This document shows, piece by piece, positions 6,773 through 15,435 of a stretch of 23,058 nt of DNA; position 1 is the first letter of the stretch; every line of letters starts with the position of its first letter. Made by a program: the position numbers and the translations under genes. The stretch lies in NCBI GenBank assembly GCA_965372015.1, contig CBDVAP010000036.1, forward strand, positions 1-23,058, read 5' to 3'. The notes beneath the pieces are model-generated. The model was not told where the DNA came from, did no database searches, and was given only the letters and a program-made list of their open reading frames with translations. This DNA comes from JACZSB01 sp965372015. Its GTDB lineage: Bacteria > Fidelibacterota > Marinisomatia > SCGC-AAA003-L08 > TS1B11.

Positions 6773-7765
6773 GTGACCGGTGAGCGGATACTGATCAGCA
6801 TCGATGGCGGGGCCTCGCGCACCCGGGGGGTGGTGTTCACCACCGACGGCCAAATACTGCACCATAGCCGCACCGGCGGTACGTCGCTGTCCCGCCCTGA
6901 AGGCGACTCGCCGCAGGTGTTGGCTGCTTTCATAGTCGATCTGGCAATCGCCGCCGGGCTGGACCTGGATGCTGTGCCGTCGGTAAATCTCGGTGTGGCC
7001 GGCGTTACCAACCTCGATGCCCGCGAGCGCCTGTTCAAGGAGTTGGACCGGCTGCGGCTGACGGACCGGGCTATGGTGACTTCGGATGTGGAGGCGGCCT
7101 ACGAGGTCTGCTGGGGTGATCGGCCGGGGGTGCTGGCCTGTGTGGGCACCGGCGCCATTTGCTGGGCTCGCGACCAGGGCGGTGAGACCCATCGCGCCTC
7201 CGGCCGGGGGCCGGCTCTGGGGGGCGATCCCGGCAGTGGCTACTGGATGGGCCGCAATGCTATGGTGAGCCTGATCATGAACGAACAGGCCCGCGATACC
7301 GAACTGGACGAGTTGCGCCAGGCAGTGGTTGATCATTTTAAGGCCGGCAACTTCGAGGAGGCGGCCCGCCTGGCTGGTGAGGGTACCGATCAGGTGGGCA
7401 CGGTAGCCCAGCTGGGGAAGTTGATTTGCCAACTGGCGGAAAGTGGCAACGAAGTGGCGCTTTCTATCCTCCAGGAAGGGACCCAGGGCCTCAGTGAAGA
7501 CTTGACCCAGGTTATCGATGCGGCCGGGTTACGGGCCGCGGAATTGACTATCGGGACGGTGGGAGGCGTAATTGAGGGCAGCGCCCTATTCCGGCGGTTG
7601 CTAAGCGATGCCCTGAGCTACGACTTCCAGATAACCTGGCAGCCGCCCGCCCTGGCGCCGGTTTTCGGCGCTGGCCTGATAGCCGCCCGGATGAATGGGT
7701 GGGAAATCGATAGGGAAACACTTTTGCATAACTGGAATGAGCACAGTGTACCGTCCCTGGGCTGA
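6773..7765 (+). CDS. BadF/BadG-family sugar kinase (GlcNAc/MurNAc kinase-like)
   Basis: A 330-residue member of the ASKHA superfamily in the BadF/BadG/BcrA/BcrD family, to which N-acetylglucosamine kinases and the MurNAc/GlcNAc kinase MurK belong. The N-terminal phosphate-binding loop is ISIDGGASRTRGVVF (about 8-22). Other family marks are NLGVAGV, the aspartate-bearing VTSDVEAAY, and CVGTGAICWA followed by a glycine-rich GGDPGSGYWMGR. It starts with GTG at 6773. It overlaps alr by 29 bases, and alr overlaps the GH3 lipoprotein gene, so all three are likely cotranscribed. That context supports phosphorylation of amino sugars released from peptidoglycan. The exact substrate is an inference. 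Confidence 0.8.
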   Translation: MTGERILISIDGGASRTRGVVFTTDGQILHHSRTGGTSLSRPEGDSPQVLAAFIVDLAIAAGLDLDAVPSVNLGVAGVTNLDARERLFKELDRLRLTDRAMVTSDVEAAYEVCWGDRPGVLACVGTGAICWARDQGGETHRASGRGPALGGDPGSGYWMGRNAMVSLIMNEQARDTELDELRQAVVDHFKAGNFEEAARLAGEGTDQVGTVAQLGKLICQLAESGNEVALSILQEGTQGLSEDLTQVIDAAGLRAAELTIGTVGGVIEGSALFRRLLSDALSYDFQITWQPPALAPVFGAGLIAARMNGWEIDRETLLHNWNEHSVPSLG

Positions 7766-8855
7766 AATCCACCTGGGACGGCTGAAGGCCAATTTCAAGC
7801 AGGTGAGCGCTATGGTGGGCGGTGCCAAGGTGCTGGCGGTGGTCAAAGCCGACGGTTACGGCCACGGGATGGTACCGGTGGCCCGGGCGCTGGCTGAGGC
7901 TGGAACATATGGCTTTGGGGTGGCGCTGCTGCCGGAGGCGCTGGCATTGCGCGAGGCGGGGCTGAAACAGCCGGTTTTGCACATGGGCCGTTTTGACCCT
8001 GAAACCCTGCCCCTGTATGCCGAGCACCTCATCCTCCCGAGCATTCATGGGCTGGAGGACATCCAGGTGTTGGCGGATAGCCACGCCGCCAGTGGCAGTG
8101 CGATCACCGCCCACCTGAAAGTGGACACCGGTATGGGCCGGCTGGGTGTGCCGTACGACGAAGCGGTGCAGGCCCTGGAGCAGATCAAAGGGCAGCCCGG
8201 TATCAACCTGGAGGGGATATTCACCCACTTCGCCACCGCCGGCGAGGCCGACCAGAGCTACCTGCGCTACCAACTGGTGCGCTTCAACCAGTTCGTCCAC
8301 TTAGTACGTAAAATTGGGCTGGAAGTGGAGTTTTTCCACGCCGCCAACAGCAGCGCCATCGTCAACGATTCGGCCAGCCATTTCAACATGGTGCGGCCGG
8401 GCCTGCTGCTCTACGGCGTATCGCCCTCGCCGGATGTGCAGCCCCCTTTCGAGCCGCAGCCGGTGATGGACCTCAAGGCCCCCCTGGTGCTGACACGCGA
8501 CCTGGAGCGGGGGACTCCGGTGGGCTACGGCCGGGAATACCGGGCCCCTAAAAAGACCCGTACCGGCGTGCTCCAGATCGGGTATGCCGACGGGCTGCCC
8601 GTGTCCCTGTCAGGCCGGGGCTACGCGGCTATCGATGGCCGGGTATATCCCCTGATTGGACGGATTTCCATGGATCTTTGCAACATTGAATTGGCCGGAG
8701 ACCACCATTCGGTGGGCGCCTCGGCCTTACTTTGGGGCCGGGCGGATGATCCCCGGCTGCGGGTGGAACACCAGGCCCAACGGGCTGGGACTATTCCCTA
8801 TGAATTACTGGTTCGAATTGGTAACCGAGTTGGGAGGAGCTATGTGGAGGATTAG
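7737..8855 (+). CDS. alr: Alanine racemase
   Basis: A 372-residue PLP-dependent enzyme that interconverts L- and D-alanine for peptidoglycan synthesis. The N-terminal barrel carries the PLP-binding lysine in VVKADGYGHG (K37). The C-terminal domain carries the catalytic tyrosine in IGYADGLP (Y283). GRISMDL, near the end of the conserved core, is also typical. Length is normal. ATG 7737 is chosen because it gives the standard family N-terminus (VYRPWAEIHLGRLKANF); the longer frame from 7695 would extend it into kinase sequence. It overlaps the kinase gene before it and the lipoprotein gene after it, indicating translational coupling. Confidence 0.95.
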   Translation: MSTVYRPWAEIHLGRLKANFKQVSAMVGGAKVLAVVKADGYGHGMVPVARALAEAGTYGFGVALLPEALALREAGLKQPVLHMGRFDPETLPLYAEHLILPSIHGLEDIQVLADSHAASGSAITAHLKVDTGMGRLGVPYDEAVQALEQIKGQPGINLEGIFTHFATAGEADQSYLRYQLVRFNQFVHLVRKIGLEVEFFHAANSSAIVNDSASHFNMVRPGLLLYGVSPSPDVQPPFEPQPVMDLKAPLVLTRDLERGTPVGYGREYRAPKKTRTGVLQIGYADGLPVSLSGRGYAAIDGRVYPLIGRISMDLCNIELAGDHHSVGASALLWGRADDPRLRVEHQAQRAGTIPYELLVRIGNRVGRSYVED

Positions 8856-11700
8856 TAAGCTATTATTTTCGGGAGTTTTGGGTCTGGTACTGCTGGCCTG
8901 TGTGCCCACCCAGCGCCAGGCGCCCCGGCCTAAAATCTGGCATACCAGGCCCGCGCGGGCCGAGGACTTGACCCTTCGCCAGCAGATCGCCCAGATGATC
9001 ATGGTGCGGGTGGAGGGCTACTATTACAGTGGTGATAGTAAATATCGCAGTGATCTGGCCAGGTGGGTGGGCCGTGAGCAGGTGGGCGGGGTGATCACCT
9101 TCCGCGGCAGTGTGGACGGCACCTTCACTAATCTGCAGGCCTTGCAGCGTCTGGCCCCGGTGCCGTTGCTGGTGGCTGCGGACTTCGAGCGGGGAGTGGG
9201 GCAGCAGATTAAGGGCGCCACCATGTTTCCCTCCAATATGGCCGTGGCGGCCACCCACAATGAGCATAACGCCTATGAGCAGGGCCGCATCACTGCCCTG
9301 GAATCGAGGGCCATGGGGGTGCACGTCACCTTCGCGCCGGTGATGGACGTAAATAACAACCCCCGCAATCCCATCATCAACTTTCGGGCCTACAGTGATG
9401 ACCCGCAGGTAGTGGCCGGCATGGGGGCCGCCTTCATCCGGGGCGCCCAAGAGCACGGTATCGTGGCTTGTGCCAAGCATTATCCCGGCCACGGTAATAC
9501 CGCCACCGACAGCCACACCAGCTTGCCGGTGATCCCTGGCGACCGCCAAGCGCTGGAGGCCATGGAGCTGGCGCCCTTCAAGGCGGCCATCGAGGCTGGG
9601 GTGAAAATGATCATGGTTGGACATATCGCGGTTCCGGGACTGGACCCCTCCAACCGGGCCGCCAGCCAATCGCCGTTGATAACGGAGAATCTCCTGCGGG
9701 GGCAGTTTGGTTTTAAGGGCTTAATTGTAACCGACGGCATGGAAATGAGGGCTATTACCGGGGCCAGCTGGAGCGGCGAGGCCGCCATCCTGGCCATCGA
9801 GGCCGGAAACGACATGGTCCTGCTCCCGCCCTATGTCGATCCGACCATCGCCGCCATCGAACAGGCGGTCCTCGATGGCCGTATCAGCCGGCAGCGGATC
9901 GCCCAATCGGTCAACCGGATACTGCGGCTTAAGGAGGACCTGGGTCTGTATGCCGAGCGGGGTCGCCTGTCTCGGGACCAGGTGAGACGCTCCGTTGGCT
10001 TGATCTCTTCGGGGGAAATCGCCCGGGGGGTGTCGCGCGAGTCGATCACCCTGGTAAAGGATCGGCCCGGGTTGATCCCCTATCATCCCAGACGGCGGCA
10101 GGCCTACACCCACATTTTGATCTCCATGGACGATGACTTAAAGGAACGCACCCGGCCCTTCTGGCAACAGGTGGAACGGACCATCGGTCCCAGAAGGGTG
10201 CAAAACATTTTTGTCAATGAAAAGCTGGCTAAACGCCGCATCACCGAATTGGTCAAGGAGGCGCGGGGCTCCTCGCAGACCCTGGTTACCGCCCTGGTGC
10301 GAATCCACATGGACAAGGGGGAGAGCAGCATCGACCCGTCTCACCAGTCGTTGCTCGACGCCCTGGGCAAGGCGGGGGTTAAATATACACTGGTCACCTT
10401 CGGCAGTCCTTATCTGCCTTCACTGAAACGGGTACCAACCTACCTGGCGGGTTACAGCTATACCCCTGGGAGCATGCTGGCCATGGCCGACGCTATATTC
10501 GGCCGGGCGCCCATCACCGGCCGTCTACCGGTGACTTTGGACCCGAAGTTGCGCCGCGGACATGGGCTGGAGCGTAGCGGCCTGACCAGCGTTTTCGAGC
10601 CGCCTAGCGGACCGCCGAACCTCTCCCGGGCCTTCGCTGTGCTGGATAACGCCATCGACCAGCGGATAACGCCTGGAGCGCAGGTGTTCATCGCCCAAAA
10701 CGGACGGGTACTGGCCGATACCGCCTTCGGTTACTTTACCTACGATAAAATTGAGCCGGTGACGAATAGTTCCATTTACGACCTGGCGTCGGTAACCAAA
10801 GTGCTGGTGGGCGCCACGGTGGGGCTGAAACTGGTGGCGGATGACTACCTGGTGCTGGATGAGCCGGTGGCCCACTATTTTCCCAGCTTCACCGGCCGCT
10901 GGAAGGACCAGGTCACCGTGCGCCACCTGTTGGTGCACTCATCGGGACTGCCGCGCTATAAAAAGTTCTGGACCCTGGGCATCGAGCCGCAGGCGGTACT
11001 GGAGGATATATTGGCCACCGAGCTGGAATATGACCCGGGCACTGAATTCGTCTACAGCGACCTGGGAATGATCCTCTATACCGCCCTGGCGGAACTGACC
11101 ACCGGCCGGCCCTTCGAGGAGCTGGCCCGGGAGTGGGTTTTTGATCCTTTGAAGATGGCGCACACGGCGTATAATCCCCCGGCGGACTGGCAGGGCCGGA
11201 TTGTGCCCACCGAGGTCTATCAAGATTACCGGAAGGGGTTGACCCGGGGCACTGTCCATGACCGGAACACCTATTTCATGGGCGGAGTCTCAGCCCACGC
11301 CGGGGTCTTCGCACCCGCTCGCGAGCTGGCCAGAGTGGGGCAGTTATATCTCAACGGCGGACTCATTTTCGGCAGCCGGTTGGTTCAAGCTGAGACCCTG
11401 GATCTGTTCATTAAGCCTCAGCAGCTGCCACCAGGGTCCGGCCGGGCGCTGTTTTGGCAAATGGCCTCCAATACGGCCCATGCTGGTGACCTGTTTTCAT
11501 CGACGGCCTTCGGGCATACCGGTTTCACCGGCACCTCTCTCTGGATCGATCCCGACCGCGAGCTAATCGTGGTGCTGCTGACCAACCGCGTGCACCCCAG
11601 CCGGGAAAACAACCACATCAAGGGTATCAGGCGCGATTTTCATAACGCGGTGGTCCGGTCCCTGGGCGGAAGCGGCGCCCTGACCCAAGCGGGACTATAG
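8842..11700 (+). CDS. Lipoprotein fusing NagZ-like GH3 beta-N-acetylhexosaminidase to a beta-lactamase-like serine hydrolase
   Basis: A 952-residue envelope lipoprotein. The signal sequence ends in lipobox LLAC (C20). Residues about 42-380 are a GH3 catalytic domain: KHYPGHG at 212-218 followed by DSH is the NagZ-type general-acid loop, and VTDGMEM carries the nucleophile D298. A GH3 C-terminal-like linker follows (about 400-585). Residues about 595-940 form a class-C beta-lactamase/esterase fold with SVTK (S650, K653), YSD (Y738, replacing the usual YxN) and HTG (892-894, replacing KTG). Such fusions are known in Bacteroidetes. They would combine GlcNAc-MurNAc cleavage with an esterase, amidase or carboxypeptidase activity on the wall. 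The start at 8842 has Shine-Dalgarno GGGAGGAG and gives an intact lipoprotein signal; it overlaps the end of alr by 14 bases. Confidence 0.88.
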   Translation: MWRISKLLFSGVLGLVLLACVPTQRQAPRPKIWHTRPARAEDLTLRQQIAQMIMVRVEGYYYSGDSKYRSDLARWVGREQVGGVITFRGSVDGTFTNLQALQRLAPVPLLVAADFERGVGQQIKGATMFPSNMAVAATHNEHNAYEQGRITALESRAMGVHVTFAPVMDVNNNPRNPIINFRAYSDDPQVVAGMGAAFIRGAQEHGIVACAKHYPGHGNTATDSHTSLPVIPGDRQALEAMELAPFKAAIEAGVKMIMVGHIAVPGLDPSNRAASQSPLITENLLRGQFGFKGLIVTDGMEMRAITGASWSGEAAILAIEAGNDMVLLPPYVDPTIAAIEQAVLDGRISRQRIAQSVNRILRLKEDLGLYAERGRLSRDQVRRSVGLISSGEIARGVSRESITLVKDRPGLIPYHPRRRQAYTHILISMDDDLKERTRPFWQQVERTIGPRRVQNIFVNEKLAKRRITELVKEARGSSQTLVTALVRIHMDKGESSIDPSHQSLLDALGKAGVKYTLVTFGSPYLPSLKRVPTYLAGYSYTPGSMLAMADAIFGRAPITGRLPVTLDPKLRRGHGLERSGLTSVFEPPSGPPNLSRAFAVLDNAIDQRITPGAQVFIAQNGRVLADTAFGYFTYDKIEPVTNSSIYDLASVTKVLVGATVGLKLVADDYLVLDEPVAHYFPSFTGRWKDQVTVRHLLVHSSGLPRYKKFWTLGIEPQAVLEDILATELEYDPGTEFVYSDLGMILYTALAELTTGRPFEELAREWVFDPLKMAHTAYNPPADWQGRIVPTEVYQDYRKGLTRGTVHDRNTYFMGGVSAHAGVFAPARELARVGQLYLNGGLIFGSRLVQAETLDLFIKPQQLPPGSGRALFWQMASNTAHAGDLFSSTAFGHTGFTGTSLWIDPDRELIVVLLTNRVHPSRENNHIKGIRRDFHNAVVRSLGGSGALTQAGL

Positions 11701-11701
11701 T

Positions 11702-13303
11702 TTGGCCGCACGGTGGGACTATATTGTGATCGGGTCCGGATTCGGCGGCTCGGTGGCCGCCCTGCGCCTGGCGGAGAAGGGCTATTCGGTAATCGTGCTG
11801 GAGCAGGGGCGGCGCTATCGGCCCGAAGATTTCCCTAAAACCAACTGGAATCTCCGTAAGTACCTCTGGATGCCCCGGCTGGGCTTGTATGGCATCCAGG
11901 CCATGACGCTGCTCAAGGACGTGTTCATCTTTCACGGTACCGGTGTAGGCGGCGGTAGCTTGGTGTATGCCGGCAACCTGCTGGTACCGCCCGATGAGGT
12001 GTATAAGGATCCTGCCTGGCACGGGGGAAACTGGAAGGAGAAACTGGCCCCTCATTTTAAAACGGCACGTAGGATGCTCGGTGCTGCCCCGCATGAGGTT
12101 ATCACCCCGGCCGACGAACTGCTCAGGGAATGCGCCGCCGATATCGGTAAAGGAGACACCTTCCACGTCAACGACGTGGGGATCTACTTCGGTGAGGAAG
12201 GGGTCACGGCGCCCGACCCCTATTTCGGCGGCCAAGGACCCGACCGCACCGGCTGCACCCTGTGCGGCGGCTGCATGGTGGGCTGTCGCGAGGGGGCCAA
12301 GAACACACTCGACATGAATTACCTTTACCTGGCGGAACGGCTGGGGGTAGAGGTCATCCCGGAGACCAGGGTTTTCGATGTGAAACCCTCATCAAGCAAT
12401 GGCGGGTATGATGTATCCACCCGGCGGGTAACCGGAATTTTAGGTCCCCGCAAAGACTACCACGCCGAAGGAGTCATCTTCGCATGTGGCACCCTGGGAA
12501 CGGTGAAACTGCTCCACCGCTGCAAGGCCAGGGGGTCGCTGCCGCGTATCTCCGACCAGCTGGGCCACGTGGTGCGGACCAACAGCGAGGCGTTCGTCGG
12601 TATCCAGGCGCGGGGTAAGGCCGTGGACTACTCTAAGGGCCTGGCGATCACTTCGGGCGTCTATCCCGATGCCGACACGCACATTGAGACGTTACGCTAC
12701 GCCCAGGGCCAGACCCTTATGTTCATGCTGGGCACAGTGCTCACCGGTGGGGGAAAACCCTGGCCCCGGCCCCTGCGGTTCCTGGGCAATGTGCTGCGCC
12801 ATCCGGTCCAGTTTCTCACCTCCTTCTGGCCTTTTGGCCGGGCTGAGCGCGGCACTATCCTGCTGGTCATGCAGAAGATCAGCAACTGGCTGAGGCTGGA
12901 TTACCGGCGGCGTTGGTGGCGGCTGGGTGGGCGCAGTATGAACTCCAACTGGCACACCCGCCAGCCGGTGCCGTCATACATCCCGGTGGCCAACGACTTC
13001 GCCCGGCGCATGGCCGCAAAAGTGAACGGGGGGCGGAGCTATAGCATTCTGCCGGAGGTCGTGTTCGATACCTCTTCCACAGCGCACATACTGGGTGGCT
13101 GCGTCATGGCCGATTCACCTGAGAAAGGGGTCATTGACCATAGCGGAAAAATCCACGGCTACGAAAACCTGTACGTGGTGGATGGCTCCATTGTACCGGC
13201 CAACCTGGGTGTGAACCCCAGCCTGACCATTACGGCCCTGGCGGAATATGTGCTGTCGCAGTTTCCCGAGAAGGGGGGGCGGCCTACTGGGCGCCGGCCG
13301 TGA
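11702..13303 (+). CDS. GMC-family FAD oxidoreductase (cholesterol-oxidase-like)
   Basis: A 533-residue flavoprotein. The N-terminal dinucleotide-binding motif is IGSGFGGSVAALRLAEKGYS (GxGxxG). A four-cysteine motif CTLCGGCMVGC (C185, C188, C191, C195) follows, then REGAKNTLDMNYL, as in many bacterial GMC oxidoreductases annotated as cholesterol-oxidase-like. The C-terminal GMC domain has AHILGGCVMA and ends VVDGSIVPANLGVNPSLT. The substrate is likely an alcohol or a sterol-like or terpenoid compound, but this cannot be fixed from sequence. The only sensible start is TTG at 11702, one base after the stop of the GH3 gene, with no strong Shine-Dalgarno, so translation may depend on reinitiation. 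Its 3' end overlaps the convergent HU-LysM gene by 20 bp. Confidence 0.85.
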   Translation: MAARWDYIVIGSGFGGSVAALRLAEKGYSVIVLEQGRRYRPEDFPKTNWNLRKYLWMPRLGLYGIQAMTLLKDVFIFHGTGVGGGSLVYAGNLLVPPDEVYKDPAWHGGNWKEKLAPHFKTARRMLGAAPHEVITPADELLRECAADIGKGDTFHVNDVGIYFGEEGVTAPDPYFGGQGPDRTGCTLCGGCMVGCREGAKNTLDMNYLYLAERLGVEVIPETRVFDVKPSSSNGGYDVSTRRVTGILGPRKDYHAEGVIFACGTLGTVKLLHRCKARGSLPRISDQLGHVVRTNSEAFVGIQARGKAVDYSKGLAITSGVYPDADTHIETLRYAQGQTLMFMLGTVLTGGGKPWPRPLRFLGNVLRHPVQFLTSFWPFGRAERGTILLVMQKISNWLRLDYRRRWWRLGGRSMNSNWHTRQPVPSYIPVANDFARRMAAKVNGGRSYSILPEVVFDTSSTAHILGGCVMADSPEKGVIDHSGKIHGYENLYVVDGSIVPANLGVNPSLTITALAEYVLSQFPEKGGRPTGRRP

Positions 13304-14465
13304 CTGCCGCCGGCTGGTAACGCCGGGACATGCGCAGATAATAGGCGGCCCATTCCTGGTTGCGAGTCTTATAGGCTTCGTGGGCCTGCAGCGCCCCCAC
13401 GGAGAGGTTGACTGAGTCCCGGAGCGTAAGGGCTGAGGGAGACCCGTCGAAGGTCGGGATGATGATCGTTTCACCGTAGGGCAGCGAATCGGGGTTGTTG
13501 ATTTTGCCCATATTGGCCCCATAGATGTGCACCCAGAACAGCGGCTTGTGGTAGTGCTTCTGGGCCAGGTTCCACAGGTGGTCCCCCGGCACTACCTGAT
13601 GTTGGATGGCCCCGGTCGACTGGAACCGGGTAGTGGTAGGTGGCGAGGCCGGAATTGTGTGGGTGGTCAAGGGTACGGCGGGCTCGTCATCCTCCCCGGC
13701 GAATACCACTTCCTCCGGCTCCTGTTCAACCTCCGCCATAGGGGTGACCTCCAGGGAATCGCTGGCAGTTGGAAAGTATACCTCGGCCATGCTGTCGGCC
13801 ACGGTCGCCACATGATCAATAACGATGGTAACCTTAGCCGATAGCTCTCCCAATTTGACCGCCAGGCTGTCCTTCAATTCCAGCAACGATTCCCCGACCT
13901 CCGGCAACCGCTCGCCGTAAAAGCGACTGGCTATAACTACAGCGGCTACCAGTACTACCGCTGCCGCCAGGCCACCCCAAAGTCTGCGCCGGCGAGGCGC
14001 AGGGGGCTCGGGTTGCGCCTCGGGTTTCTCGGCCGGGGTGGGCGCCGGCTCCGGGGCCGGTTCGGCGACCGGTTCGGATGCCGGTTCTTCGTCCGGTTCG
14101 GATACGGGTTCTTCCTCTGGCTCCTCAACATCTTGGGCAGCGGGCTGCTCGATGACTTCAGTGGGAAAATGGGCGTAACTCCGATTGACGTGTTGCTCAA
14201 TGGCGCCGGCCGGCCGGAAGGCTACCCTGGTATGGGCCGGGATGGGGATCACTTTACCGGTACGGGGATTGGTGCCGGTGGTCTCGGGGATATGATGCAG
14301 CTCGAAAATACCAAATCCGGCCAGCCGCGCTTTCTGGTCCCGCTCAAGCCCCTCGTTGACGATTGTCACCAGGTTCTTCATAAAGCCGCTGGCAAATTCC
14401 TTGGGGCGGTCCATTTTAACCGCCATCTGGTCAAGCAGCTCGTTATAGGTGATCTTATCGCTCAC
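13284..14465 (-). CDS. HU-family DNA-binding protein with transmembrane helix and C-terminal LysM domain
   Basis: A 393-residue chimera. Residues 1-95 are an HU/IHF-type DNA-binding domain (VTIVNEGLERDQKARLAGFGIFELHHI, then TGTNPRTGKVIPIPAHTRVAFRP as the DNA-gripping arm). Residues about 105-157 are a proline- and glutamate-rich linker. RRRR (158-161) followed by a hydrophobic helix (162-180) fits a single membrane span with the HU side in the cytoplasm. About 290-338 is LysM (VVPGDHLWNLAQKHY...YGETIIIP), which binds peptidoglycan. A helical tail follows (355-385). I infer a nucleoid-to-cell-wall tether. It starts with GTG at 14465, overlapping the stop of the upstream HU gene by four bases (GTGA). 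Bacteroidetes HU proteins with SPOR domains are the nearest known analogue. Confidence 0.85.
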   Translation of the reverse strand: MSDKITYNELLDQMAVKMDRPKEFASGFMKNLVTIVNEGLERDQKARLAGFGIFELHHIPETTGTNPRTGKVIPIPAHTRVAFRPAGAIEQHVNRSYAHFPTEVIEQPAAQDVEEPEEEPVSEPDEEPASEPVAEPAPEPAPTPAEKPEAQPEPPAPRRRRLWGGLAAAVVLVAAVVIASRFYGERLPEVGESLLELKDSLAVKLGELSAKVTIVIDHVATVADSMAEVYFPTASDSLEVTPMAEVEQEPEEVVFAGEDDEPAVPLTTHTIPASPPTTTRFQSTGAIQHQVVPGDHLWNLAQKHYHKPLFWVHIYGANMGKINNPDSLPYGETIIIPTFDGSPSALTLRDSVNLSVGALQAHEAYKTRNQEWAAYYLRMSRRYQPAAVTAGAQ

Positions 14466-15184
14466 GGCTGTTTCCCGGGCTCGGGGTTTTCGGCCTCGGG
14501 ACCTGGTTTAGTGCTCTCCGGCGGCTGGGGGGCGGCCTGGTCGCCCTGGCTGGCTGTCTCAGGGGTTGCCGCCGGCTCGGTGGTTGCCGTGTCTGGCGTC
14601 GTCGCGCTGGATTCGGGCTGCTGCTTAGTAACCTGGTCCTGATCGCCGGCTGGCTCAGGCGCGTCGGCCGGTTCAGGCGGTGATGCTTCCGGTTGAGCAG
14701 CCTCCTCAGTAGCGACCTCATCAGGAGGAGCGGGCGCATCATCCAGAGTCTGTTCAGCGGTCTCCACCGCTTTTTCGGCCTGTAGCTCCCGGCGCAAGCT
14801 TTCCCTGGTGTCCTCCGGTGTGGCCTCTTGGTCCTCCGGGGAGACTTCCGCTACGGGCGCTGCTTCCTTGGCGGCCGCCGGTGGCCGGGGAGCGGATGGC
14901 TCCACCACTACTTCTTTGATTTCATCCTTGAGTCCCACGGCCGGGCTGAAAGACACCAGGCGCTTGGGCGGCAGGAGCACGTGCGACTTGCGGTTAAGGT
15001 CGTAGGCTTGGCGCGCCTCCCGGATATGGGTGCCGAAGGTCCCCAGGTCGGGGATCGAAAAGCCCACGTAATGGCCCAGGGTTTCGCTGAATACCTCTAC
15101 CGTTTGCTTGCAGAGCTGTTTGGTCTCCTTCAAGGTCAGGCCGGTACGCTGGGCCAGAATCTTTATTATTTCAGAATTGTTCAT
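14462..15184 (-). CDS. HU-family DNA-binding protein with long disordered acidic tail
   Basis: A 240-residue protein. Residues 1-90 resemble the HU/IHF fold (SEIIKILAQRTGLTLKETKQLC..., SIPDLGTFGTHIREARQAYDLN), though the arm motif is less canonical than in classical HU. From about 95 to the end the sequence is low-complexity Ala/Pro/Glu/Thr, predicted disordered and acidic, with no membrane segment. It is the first gene of a coupled pair with the HU-TM-LysM gene, so the two probably act together, perhaps as a heterodimer. No Shine-Dalgarno is seen before ATG 15184. The AT-rich ACTATATTAG directly upstream could be a -10 element of a leaderless transcript, a weak suggestion. Confidence 0.75.
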   Translation of the reverse strand: MNNSEIIKILAQRTGLTLKETKQLCKQTVEVFSETLGHYVGFSIPDLGTFGTHIREARQAYDLNRKSHVLLPPKRLVSFSPAVGLKDEIKEVVVEPSAPRPPAAAKEAAPVAEVSPEDQEATPEDTRESLRRELQAEKAVETAEQTLDDAPAPPDEVATEEAAQPEASPPEPADAPEPAGDQDQVTKQQPESSATTPDTATTEPAATPETASQGDQAAPQPPESTKPGPEAENPEPGKQP

Positions 15185-15435
15185 CTAATATAGTATCGGC
15201 GTTTTGCGACGGTAACTTTACATTTTCACGAAGAACCGCATCTATTTTGGACGCCCTTAGGCTGGCTGCCTGGTGGTACACCGTCTAACATAAGGACTGG
15301 TGGCGCCATAACCAAGGGTAAATCACCGGAAACCGGATGTATAGGCCGATTATCGCACTACTAGCCGTCCAGGGGTAATTTAATGGTGGTGTATGGAGCC
15401 TGGCCCATGCTAATCTGTAGTCTGGAGGTGGCCCA
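15185..15435. other. Divergent intergenic region between the HU operon and the hydrolase gene
   Basis: About 250 bases without a gene, tRNA or clear repeat. It must contain promoters for both directions. GGAGGTGG (about 15424-15431) is the hydrolase Shine-Dalgarno. I see no confident promoter boxes. Confidence 0.5.

Noticed and set aside
12254..12286. Ferredoxin-like iron-sulfur cluster as a novel fusion in the GMC oxidoreductase
   Set aside because: The CxxCGxCxxGC-type motif is a common feature of bacterial GMC and cholesterol-oxidase-like proteins, so it is not unusual.
15185..15435. tRNA or small RNA gene in the intergenic gap
   Set aside because: No T-loop consensus, acceptor stem pairing or strong hairpin with U-run was found.
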